From assembly GCA_964030475.1 (NCBI GenBank), contig CAXIPT010000008.1:3036937-3100936 (forward strand): a DNA stretch of 64,000 nucleotides, read 5' to 3'. This stretch comes from Tethya wilhelma. Its lineage: Eukaryota > Porifera > Demospongiae > Tethyida > Tethyidae. A model generated the notes under the pieces. The model did not search any database and had not been told where the DNA came from. It saw only the letters and a list, made by a program, of their open reading frames with translations. Position 1 is the stretch's first letter; the number at the start of each line of letters is the position of its first letter. The translations under genes were made by a program, and so were the position numbers. Of the stretch, positions 21,401 through 33,400 are shown in pieces.

Positions 21401-24400
21401 AGCAAGCAAAACTCCATTGAAAAAAAAAAAAACAAACTTGACCCACGAATACAAATCATACTGTATAGTGGGAAATTTCTGTGTGAGAAGCAAATTTTTG
21501 TCATTTTCGTGACTGACTCCTGAGTCACGAAAAATTCTCTACCAAGAAAATTTTTTCAAGGTCGAAGGTCATGATGTTGGCCACGTGTACGTTGTCAAAG
21601 ACTTCAGTTCTCTGTCTCTTGCCCATCCTTCTAAGAAGTTTGCAGTCTAAATAGCTAGTATCTAGCTAGAAAAGTATTCTACAAGTATACCACAGAAGAT
21701 AAACTGTCACAAGACCTTCCAGTGCTATAAGTTGGAGATACTTAAGTCATGAAATTAAAACCACGAATATTTATTTCTGAAGCACTGTCTAGGCTTTCAT
21801 GAAAATTTACATCCCTGACAATTTCCCGCTCTACGGTACAAAATTTTTACGAAATTTCATTGAAATGGGAGTGTAGAAATGGGCAGTACTGTAAAAAGCC
21901 ACATAACTACTCTATTTTCACTCTCCGTTTTTACACATGGATCAGTCCAGGAAAAGCATGGTCTGCTTTGCAACGCTCATAAGCTCCTGGTTGTAAGAAC
22001 CACTGAGAACTATTAAGCCTGTTGGCTTTTCCTAGTGCTGCAAGATCATGCCCCTGGCCTCATTTATGGCAATAAAAAAACAAGATGTCTTTTGAATACC
22101 TTGGATTCAGAAAAAAATTGGCTGACTTTGCACTGAGTTAAATTCTGCAGGAGATTCCTGGAGTCAGAATTTCTTGGATTATAGTAGAGAAATTTCAAAG
22201 AGGGAAATAGGTCTAACAATATATATTTTCTTTTCTGCTGAGGTATCATGTGACAATGACTTGATTCCAGTATCCCACAAGGCAGCCATCTTGACCAAGG
22301 TACACACCTATAGATACTCGTGCATACTAAGAAAACCTGGTGGCCTGAAAGATATCAATGCCATGCTATTCTGTATTACAGTAACATGGAATACCAAGGG
22401 TTTGAATATTACATGCTCCATTATATTTTTACTTCTTATAGTCAACCGGGGCTACAGTCAGTATGATATGGCTTGTTGATAACCACATATAACTCCTGTA
22501 CTTATTAGCAATAGGATAAGTCTATGCACAAATATAAGTTTTCACGGGAGATAGAAACCACTCTTACTTACAAGAGATGACTTCTGCCTTTTGGAATGGG
22601 AATTTTTCAACTTGGATGGTTTATGTGAAACGGGATGATATTCTCCAGGAGAACATACAACTGCAACAAACCAGTGAGACCTGTACAGGGAGCATTGAAT
22701 GTAAGTTATGTAAACATATTACATTATTACCAATAGATTTAATTTACAACAGATGAACGAGTAAGAGCATGAATACTGTACATAAAACTAAGTTTATACG
22801 GTAAAGAGTTGAAGTTGATGATCAGTAAACGGAGAGTAGTTGAATCGGATCAGCAGACCAACAGTAATTGAATATACTATACAAATCTAACTATATCATA
22901 AACAGATATACTCATAAAATAATAGAGAAAACCTCTCAGGCTGGTGAATGCAACTACTGCACGGGCAGACATAATGAAAGATTCAAAGTACTAGTAATAA
23001 TATTATGTCTTGTATAATTTAGTTGAGAAGGTGTCAGATGCTAATGTGGTGATCGTTTGGGAGCAGAGGAGGTACGAAAGGGTCACATGAGCCACCAGTT
23101 TTGCTGACTCAGCATGAGCATCCAGTATGGCAAGTAGTACTTTAGCCTAAGCCCGCCAGTTTTCATGGTTGCCCACAACTTCCATTGTGGCCAATGGAGA
23201 TGAAAATTTTCATCAGTGGGATGCAGACTTGCTGAAGCACTTAAGCGGCAGCCAAACTGATTTTCTGGCCTAAACAGTTCTAAGCTTGAAAAGCTAAGAT
23301 CTGTGTAAAGATTTTCAGAAAGCTTGCAATGTCTACTCACTAATCATACGCGCTCAATGGAATGCAATTAAATTACGTGAATTTTACTGAAAATCAGGTG
23401 GAATTTTGATCCTATTGTACCTCCTCTGGTTTGAGAGTACCGTATAGCTAGAAATTTTTGAGGAATAAAATTTTCGCGGAAAGGTGCTCGCCAAACTTTT
23501 CGTGATTTAATTTTTGAGGATCAATCAGCCCCCCCCATATATTGCAATACGATCCCGAAAATTTTGCGGGTAAAATTTTCGCGGATTGCCAACGATCCAC
23601 GAAAACAGCAAAATTTATACTCCTCGAAAATTTCTAGCTATACGGTATGTACATTTCAAATCCTTATTCTACTACAGTGAAAGTGATGAGAAGATTGGTA
23701 GTAAGTTGAATTTGGGACAAGTACCGTATAGCGGGAAATTTTCGTGGGGGGAAATTTTTGCGAATTTCGTGGTTTTGGCAGCTTTCCGCGAAAATTTTCC
23801 CCCACAAAATTTGTAAGGTATGTGGTCGTCATGTATAGTTGAGATGCAATCCACGAAAATTTTCCCCGCGAATTTCTATTCAAGACGAAAATGCAAAAAT
23901 TTTCCCCCACAAAATTTCCCGCTATACGGTATGTAGTTGAGAATTGAATATAGTCAAAGATGCATTTGATAGATCTTGGAGCTTGAACCATAGCATTCAG
24001 AGATATCTAGAGTGCTTTTTTGGTTGAATTATGAGGGTGTGTTCTACGAATAAGGTTAACTACACAATATGCTTTAGAATAAACATAATTGTAGTCAGAT
24101 TGCCAGTGTCAACTAGAATGCCTATAAACTGCATGAAGGAGTTGAAGCCCTTTGCATATAGCCTCGTAAACCAGTCCCTCCCCGCTGTGCTTATAGCAAT
24201 AAGCACAGCGGGGAGGGACTGGTTTACGAGGCTACTTTGCATACTCAACCTAGCTAATCATTTAGCTAACAGTATCAGGATAAGAATGCAGTACAGGATT
24301 AAAAGGCTACTCAACACTATTGATATATAGGAGCCAGGGGAACATCTGGTTACTTCAAAGAAATGGCTTGTTTCAGATACCCAACTAACTGACATTCTAG

Positions 24401-27400
24401 CGTGGGAAAGGGTAAAAAACAATGATATACTATTATGTGCAAATATGTATTGCACATAGACTGCAAGATCATTTCATAACACGAAAAAACTTTTGAAGCG
24501 TACTTATAGGACCCAATTATTGTAACAAATTTTCTTACTTTTCTAATAGCTATTTTCACAGTTATTGTACTGATGATAGGTACCTTATAAGGTGAAAAAT
24601 TTTTGTGAGTACCAAAACTTTTGTGAACCCCTCCAAAAGAGCAAAACTTAGCTCACATAAAAATTTACCTTAGGAACAAACTGTAATTAAAATCATTAAG
24701 TTGGTACTGGCTGAGCCACTTCACCACATCATGTGCAGAAATGTTACCTACTTCACTATGTGTGTACACTGTAAACCACTTCATGCTAGTCCTATATAGC
24801 TCCTCCTGTACAACTATGCTTCAACAACATGCAGTTTTAGTGCTTCACAGGGCAGAGAGCATGAAAAAGGAAAGCATTGAAACATGGCAGGAATGTTCTG
24901 ATTACACCAGCGTGCTACAAATGACTGTTCATTTTCAACAAAAAAGTAAAATTTAATTTACCAGTAAAATGCATAAAATCTGAAATCCGCAAATAATTGT
25001 ACGTTGAAATATATGTCAGCTTAAGGTAACATATTATATACACCAAAGGAATCTCTGCCCAACTGTCAAGACAAAAATATATCTTTATAGTGAACAGCTT
25101 GGGTACTATAACCTATTTAGTAAACTGTAGATACTAAATAGCTTCTAGCAACGCCTTCCAGCTAGTAACATTACTTTAACAACTTTCATACATCCTCTAT
25201 CCAGCCAGTAACAAATTTAACTAGATAAATAGCTATCGATTATAGAGAATATCCATACAAAATGAGTAACAATATTATAGCTATACACATTTTTCACAAA
25301 AGTCTGGATGTTTTAGGTCATAATTATGTTTGTGCAAATAAATTTTTACAATAGGTATATCGTACAGCCACAATATTGACGGCCGGGGATTTTAATTTGA
25401 CAATTTGACGGTCAGAGTCCAAATCGTCAAATTTAAATCTGCCAATATTTTGGCAACCGTATATGCATGTACTATGGGCACAGCAAATCATCATATTTAA
25501 ATCGTCAATATTTTTATTTTATGTTCTGCGTAGCAAACCATCCAATTTTTTGACGGTCAATAGCTATATAGTATATACTATTTCCATTACACTGGTGATT
25601 TAACTGGAGGTCATAAAGTGGATGTAGTGTAGTGGCAGATCTAGGAATATATATAAAGGGAGGTTAATGCAGGCCAACAATAAATTTTATACAGCCACAT
25701 CTACTTCTGGTTATATATCCCTACCCCATTACCATATGTGTATACTGAAAGAGCTCTAAATGGCAAAGAAACAGGCACAGGCAACTGAAGGACTTACCAT
25801 TTAGCCGGAAATATTAAAGGTCAAAAAATTTGACAGTTTGCACTGCAAAACGTAAAATAAACATATCGACGCATTTAAATTTGACAATTTGTGTGTGCAC
25901 ATAGTACAGTCATGTATGGTGCCCAAAATATTGGCAGATTTATATTTGATGATTTGGACTTTGACCATCAAACCGTATAAATATTTTCGGCTACACAGTA
26001 TGTAAGATGGGTATGGTGAACTCTTAAAAGACGTACATCAGTTGGATGGCAAATGGAAGGTAAGCTTGTATCACTATGTTCGTGAGCTAAAAACATTTAT
26101 AGCCTACAAAATTTATATTATCTTACATAATGGCCGTATATCAGCAGGCAGAATGGCTAGTCTCTCAGCTAAATTAACAACTTCAGTAATGTTTGGTGTA
26201 TGGATCGATGTCAATACTACTGGGTAAGAGAGCAGATGCTTTGATACTTTGTGGTAAAAAGAGTGCATCATTCTTCGCATGGCTGAAAGGGTGGCGGGAC
26301 AAGTTCCTTTTCACCCCTGGATCCACCACTAGAGTGAGTGACACTGAAAGAACAGAAAGAAGAAGACAATGGGGTGAGAGAGCAAAGCAGCCTCCAAATG
26401 TGGTTCTCGCCCAATGTAATATCTTCTACCAGGCTTTTTCCACCATATTATCAAAGATTATATTTGTAAGAGAAAAGCCTGGGAATAAGGCTTGATTTTG
26501 ATATCTTATTCTAGTTAATGGTCAGTTAAAGGTCTATATAGCAAATACACCTGCTGTATGACATGACCAGTACCAATGTCAGCCCATTCTTGCATCCACT
26601 TTCGATTGAATATTTTACTGGAGCTGAACAAAGAATTAATATACACTAGGAAGAGTAGCTCAGAACAAGATAGCAAAGGGAAAAATATTTCTACAAATTC
26701 TGACAATCAAAAATATCAAAACATGCTGTGATCCTGCGCAGTTTTGACAGATTTTTTTCCTTCCTCAACTTAAGTTGTAGAATGCAATATAATACTTACC
26801 GACCTACCTTTCACAGACAGGGAAAACAATAAACCTTTTCCTGAAAATATCAACATGCCTTGTCCAATTTTTGACACGGCTGTGAACACGTTCAGGTGCA
26901 CTAATGGCGACAAAAAAAAAAGAAAAAAAGAAAAAAAAAATGAGGCGGATATGAAATGAATTACAATTGAAAAATTTAACCTTAGTTGCTGTTGCTTATC
27001 ATCCAATGATGTATTACAGAGTCTTGTGTAAAAAAATGTGCTGAAAATATGCACATGAGAACGTTGTTCTTCTGACAACTTCTCATATAATAGGTAGCTA
27101 TAAGTAAAAAAACAAAATGACAAATTGCAATGATGCATTGTTATGGTATCGTTACTTATAATAAATGTATAGTTATAGTTACTATATACTAAGTTAAATG
27201 CAGTGGAAGTGGCAATAACTTTCCATATTGCTCTGGTATTATTGCCAGCTTGCAGAGAGTTGTGTTGTAATTAATATGCTAAGTTTTAAAGCTTTCTAGT
27301 TTTTGTTTAGGCATATTTGTGATGAAAACGAGTATCAAGGAATGTAATTCCCTTGAAAAGGACTAACTTTGTGCTGTCAAAGTTGGCTCAATACTTTCTG

Positions 27401-30400
27401 GTTCTCTGGAAACCATGTTCAAGTAAGTCAGTTAGTACGTAAGTACGTACGTATGTATGTTAGGAGAACAAAAATGGCACAATTGTGCCTTCCCACTAGC
27501 TCTCTCTACGAGTGCCCAGTAAAGATTCTGTGTGTTTCAGGCCTTGCATGCAGTTGGTAATCTGTTGGGGAGAGCCTTTGAGCAAGTTTGAGGGCTTAAC
27601 TTTGTTTTGCTAGATTTTTATGGTGATCAACATTTTGTATTGGGTCTATGAGACATGTGGCCCATTCCTACTATACGTACGGTACTACCGTACGTATGAT
27701 AAGAAGCTGAGTCCATTCCCAGTACAACAGATTAACTAAAGCTGTACATGTCAGGTACATACACATGTATACTATATATAGCCTTGGACTAGTTATGCAG
27801 GCTTGCATTGAACATTGTAATCATAATGATAATATATAAACGAAGGGTATACACTGTACCTTATCACGTACAAACTTGAGTATAATAATAATAATTATAT
27901 CTGTAGGTACCATAGTTTGAGATATTTCCGCATTAAAAATAGTCCATATGTTAAAATTTCACATGTTTAATTTTCGTACATGTGTAGCGACTGCATTAAT
28001 ATTGGTAATGGGTCATCAAAACTTCGAGTGTTTAATTTTCGCACACAGTAACACGTACGAAAATTTCCCCAATGTGAATATTAGTCAAATTACTGTAAAC
28101 TTACTGAAAATAGAAATCCATAATCTTGTCATTAACATACTCCTCTGGATCTAAACTTTCAAGATCAAGATTTGTTATTTCGAAGCTCACCTTACAACCT
28201 GGAGGCTTGTAAGTCAGTAGCCTAAAAATTTGATAATAAAGTTACATGTAGAATCTGATATGATTCCCCTCTAATGAAGGGCTAAGTATAGTAGTAGCCT
28301 CGTTCTCAGGCTCTCACCTTTGACCTTACACTCACGGTAAGGAAGGAGAGAGCCTGGTCAGAAATATCACGTGAATGACGTGGGGATAGACACTAGGGTA
28401 GACATGTTCTTTGACCTCTGCAAGCTGCAGCGAGTCTGAACTAGTGCTGCTACCAGTCATAAAACAATTTAAGCTACCAAAACCATGAAAATAAGAAAGT
28501 TAAGTACTATAAAATTACTAACTCTCAAGTTGTTTGTGCTAGGCGCTCGTAAAACGGCATGATCGTGGCAGAGGTCAAAGATCAGATCTACCCTCGCATT
28601 ATCAGTGACGAAATTTATGTGATATTTCCGACCAGGCTCTCTCCTTCCTTACCGTGAGTGTAAGGTCCAAGTTGAGAGCCTAAGAACAAGGATAGTATAG
28701 TAAACTATAACATGGATGTTGTAACCATGCACATATAACAAAGCTAGAGTACATGTTGGGATGCCTTATAATAATTATGCAAAATTTCAGCATTTCTCAA
28801 CATTTCACAAGTTATTCAAGCACAAAAGACTTCGCTCTTCTTATTATTTTCGCAGTCTTGTATTGAGTGGTTAAATATAAAAAAAAGCCATATCTATTCA
28901 TAAGCTACTTTTCAATCAAAGATGACAGCATCTGTACCCAACCTTGATACAACTATAATATGTGGGTTGAACACTTGCTATGACTTGTAAGCAGCTACCA
29001 TATAATTATGCAAATTAGAGTAAGCCTCAAATAAATGGAGTACTTTATCTTACTTCTATCTCCACCTCTTCCACAATGCCGCTTAAAAAGTTTGGAATTT
29101 ATGCAGCGAGTGTAGCCTCGTTCACACTTTTACAAAAGTATGTTTTATACTCATCTTGTCTACTAGCATACCTATTCCAGCAAGTCACATCAGGTACACT
29201 TCTCCATGATCCAGTACAAACTCAACTGTATTCTAGATTACACACACTACAAGTTTTCATAGCTCATTCTCTTTCTATCAAGCCTAAAAACATGGCCTAA
29301 AACCATTGCTAAAGTATGAAACTAAAACTCTTCTTCTTCTTCTTCTTCCTCTTCCTTCTCTAGACTTATGAATTATTCATTAGCTACTTTGTAGATCAAG
29401 TTGATGACCCTATCCAAGCAGACAAGTGTGCTTAAATCCATACATAATGCATGCTGACTCAGAAAAGCTTACCTGAAGATACATTGCTCTGCTGAGCTCT
29501 CAGCTACTATTCTTTAATAATCAGCAGTTGAATTCTTAGGTTTTTATATTAATAATTACTACGACAAGTAGATCACACTGCACAAACACCAGGAGCTCAT
29601 GAGGGCCATAGGCCCAAAGGAGGGTATAATAGCATGTTTTATATCTCATAACAAAAGTAGTACTTTTGCCACAAAAGGAAAGGGAATTAACCAGGTGCTA
29701 AGTGTTCTGTTAGTTTTATACAAGTAGCATTTAGGCAAGTACTGCTCATGCTTGTACTTTGGCTTTGATTACTACAGCAAGCCCTTTGTGTATATCTATA
29801 AATAAGGAAGAGCTTTTGCAGTAAACCAACTACGATGTCTGTAACACGATACTATACTCAGTTCCTTCCGGCCTACTGTCCTGAAGGGCTCCTGATAACA
29901 CTGAGGTAATAAAGCATGAAGGCTATAGACAATCAAAGTAGAGTACACAAGAGGGCAAACTCAAATTTGATCATGGAGAACAAACAAGAAAAAAACAACA
30001 ACATAAAAAACCAAAGCATAAAAATAAAAAAATGGCCATTACATTGTGTAGAGAATTCTTCCTGTGGGCAAAATGAAGGAGATACATAAATGAGTGTTAC
30101 ATGCAACCCCCAGAAAGAATTCTGTAAATATGTAACAGCCATTCCATCTTGTTTGCTTAACTTTTAGAATTTGGCCATTCCTGTATCTCAAAAAGAAACA
30201 ACGTTTTTCTAAATTAATTGTCTTTATTTATTGTGATGGCTTTAAGACATGCCTTTTGGGTTGTTAAAAGAACAAAAGACTGAATAATCTCCCTAGAAAC
30301 CTTTTGGTGCCAAATAAGCACTCAGTTTATTCACATGAATATTTGTATTACTCATACAAGCCACCTGTGCCAATCTTATGTTACCCTTCGCATACACATA

Positions 30401-33400
30401 TAAATTATGTATATGTTAGAACATGCCTACCAGGGCTCTACGTGAAATACACGAGGTAATATTGAATAAACCCGAGGGTTTGGTCAATATTACCGAGTGT
30501 TTTTCGAAGTAGAGCACGCAGTAGGCATGTTCTAACCAACTTGTATCATGGCGCTTCGAGTTCTCACTACTTTCTTTCTAGTTTTGAGTATAGTATAGGC
30601 TCAAGCGCTTACTTTTTAGGCGAAGGTCAAGACACAGACAATTGTGACAGCTAGCACGCTAAAAATTTGAACTTGAAACGGGTACCAGAGACTATCTTCG
30701 AAGAAAAACAACACCAGCGTTGTCTTCTAGTAGTCTTCTGAAGAATCTCAAGCGCTACAGTCTCTTTTCACTGGATAGTTCTTGGTTTTTTTCAACTTGC
30801 TGTGTATATTCCACCGGATTTCCTGTGGAATATCGAGATATTTCCCTGCGGTTGAGTGCGGTCAGTATCTACAACTGATATTTCCCTGTCGGCGCCTTTG
30901 AAAGTATGGCTTCCCATGATACAAGCATGAATAATAATTAAGTATTTATGAAAAAACTTACAGGCTGCTCTCATCATGATTCTTTTGTTTGCTTAACTTT
31001 TTCGTTGAACTACGAGTAATTCGTTTTGGTTGTTTGGGAACTTTTTCTGCAAAAGAAAACATGTGCACTTTCAAAAATGTTCCCAGTATGGTAGTACTGG
31101 GTACAGGAACGGCACGGATGGCCCATTAGCACAATAAATATTTATACAAATAACTGTAAAAGAAATGAATGGTTGGCACTAACAGGCTCCAAATGCTATT
31201 TCTCTTTCTAACAAGCCTAAAAACATGGTCAAAAACCATCACTAAAGTACCCAACTTAAAGGGAAGGTACAATGAAAAAATTATATTCTATTTTTTGGGC
31301 ATTTGTTTTCACAGCAACTATCCATTGTTAGAAACATTTCCTGTTGTGGTGAAATATGGGCGTGGTCAAACGTGACGTCATTTTAGGCACTTGCATAGTA
31401 CAGAACGTGCGTGTTGATAGGCAGCACGTACACTAGTAAACAAGTATGGCTGAGTCTACAGATGAAGAACTGAGTGATTCTAGCCATGAGTCAAGCCAGT
31501 TAAGTCTCTCCTGCTCCTTTTCATCTTTTGAACACGATCATGAAGACAGACACTCTGAGAATGACAGTCATGAAGACAGCTCTAGCAGTGAAGGTGTACC
31601 AGACACAGTGGAGCCTTATCTGTATGAGCCTGAAGAACCTTCCCACACTTCAGATAGTGAAGCTAGTATTAGTGATGATGACAGTTCAGGTGATGAAGAC
31701 AGGATAGGAAATACTGACTGGTAAGATTGTATAACCAAAGCAGAGTCTACTATGTGTCACTATGTGGCCATATATTCTCTCTCTCTCTTATGTCAGGTGT
31801 CAATGTGGTGGCTGTGTGGCGATGGCTACTACTAGGGAATCAGTGTGCTGTTGTGAGATTGACAGTATAGTAGATAAAAAGGGAGAAATTGAAAGTGATA
31901 TTCAGTGCATTGTCAACCATGATGGATTTGATCCAGTGTGTCTCAATTTGTGGGTGATACAAACTGCATACTTTGCTTATAGACACAGATATGCATGGAG
32001 AAGCGGATGAGAAAGTCCATTCCTTTGAGAGTGCTTACTTTCAGAAGCTGATTCTTTCATGAACGAATAAACTTGGTTTCCTTGTCTTCAACCATTATTA
32101 AATTGAGATAAGTTGTATATATATAGTCTTTCTAGCTGAGTTTCAAGATACAAAATGAAAAGCGCTTTCTCCATATGGCCATCATTAATTTCTGTACTTT
32201 TGAATAATTCATCAGCTACTGGGGAAATCAAATTGACAATCCTTTGCACATGCACAGCAAGTGTGCATTATTTGGAACTCATGCTTCCCAAAGATTATAG
32301 CTAGCCGTGCTAAATTCTGCTGCTATTCTCACTACTACTGTACTGGGTAAAACTAGAGGACTCCACCATAGCTATCAGTTGCCTTAGACAATAGAACAAA
32401 CTAGTACAAAGAATATTAGAAATGTTATACATATAAAAACATAGAATTTATGGTCAACAAGTAAAAAAACATTGGAAATGTAATGAGACACAGGAATGGC
32501 TAAATCGTAAAAAGAACATGCACAAACAAGATGGAATGGCTGTTAGAGTGTGTGCAGAATTCTTCCTGTATGGGCTGCATTTAACAATCTCCTTATTGAG
32601 TCTCTCATTTTGCCCACAGGAAGAATTCCTTACACACTCAAACAGCCATTCCATCTTGTTTTCAAATTCCTGATTCATCTCTTAAGAATTGAAGAGCAAC
32701 CAGGTATCACAAAATAGTTCCAGGGAACTTGTATTTGAACTCCAAATAATGCACACTTTTGTGTGTGGAAAGGGTCGTCAATTCAAATTTTCTAGAAGCT
32801 AATGAATTATGCATTAGTGTAGAAATTAATGGCAGCCATATGGAGGAGGCACTTTTCACCTTTGTAACTAGCTACTCAATGAGAGGCGCTAAAAACCGAT
32901 GGCAAAAGCGACTGACTTGGAAGAAACCAAGTTCGTTCGTTCAAGAATCAGCTTCTAAAAGTGAATAGCCTCTGAGAAAAGTTGAGCCAAGATAGAAGAA
33001 GAAGAAGAAGAAGGAGAAGAAGAGAAGAAGAAGAAGATGGAGAAAATTGGAGGTTTGGCATGTTTGTGTTTGTTACTTTAGCGATGGTTTTAGGCCCTGT
33101 TTTTGGGCTCAATAGAAAGAGAAAGAGCTAAATAGTAGCTTAAGAAGCCTTTTAGTGCTAAGCGGTCAGTTTTTGCAGAGTTATTTGCATGAATATTTGT
33201 ATTGCGCTAATGGGCCATCCGTGCCATTCCTGTGTACCCAGTACTATCGTACTGGGAATTCAAAAAAGTGAGCAAGCAAGACAGGAATGGTGGTCAGATT
33301 GAGTAAAAGTTCATTCAAGCTAACTACATACTGTTGCTGAGAATAGTGAGGTTCCATAGTGTTGGACTGTTTAAGGACAAGAGCATTTAATTACAGTACA

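Larger units (their letters stand above)
31079..32290 (+). mobile_element. Family-B element (reverse orientation) enclosing a P2RX7_C gene
   Basis: 31079-31258 is the family-B right end on the reverse strand: CCCAGTATGGTAGTACTGGG, GGCACGGATGGCCCATTAGC, TTTCTCTTTCTAACAAGCC, AAAACCATCACTAAAGTACC. 32025-32290 is the family-B left end, also reversed: TTTCAGAAGCTGATTCTT, GAACGAATAAACTTGG, CCATATGGCCATCATTAATTT, TGTGCATTATTTGGAA. In ordinary family-B copies these two blocks are joined by only about 80-100 bases containing a GAA run. Here about 770 bases with a complete two-exon gene lie between them. So this may be the parent (gene-bearing) form of the short family, or a copy that received a gene. 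Confidence 0.65.

Noticed and set aside
23083..23340. HWPQWKLW frame as the protease His exon
   Set aside because: The true His exon (SHWFVAVV) with proper splice sites is at 22572-22680; this one lacks matching flanks.
23586..23991. Overlapping frames rich in GENF/KFSW/PPTK
   Set aside because: Artefacts of the self-complementary family-D MITE, which reads open in several frames.
26193..26495. 100-residue plus-strand frame (GWRDKFLFTPGSTT...)
   Set aside because: No recognised domain, no splice context, and it opposes the SENP introns; probably repeat-derived.
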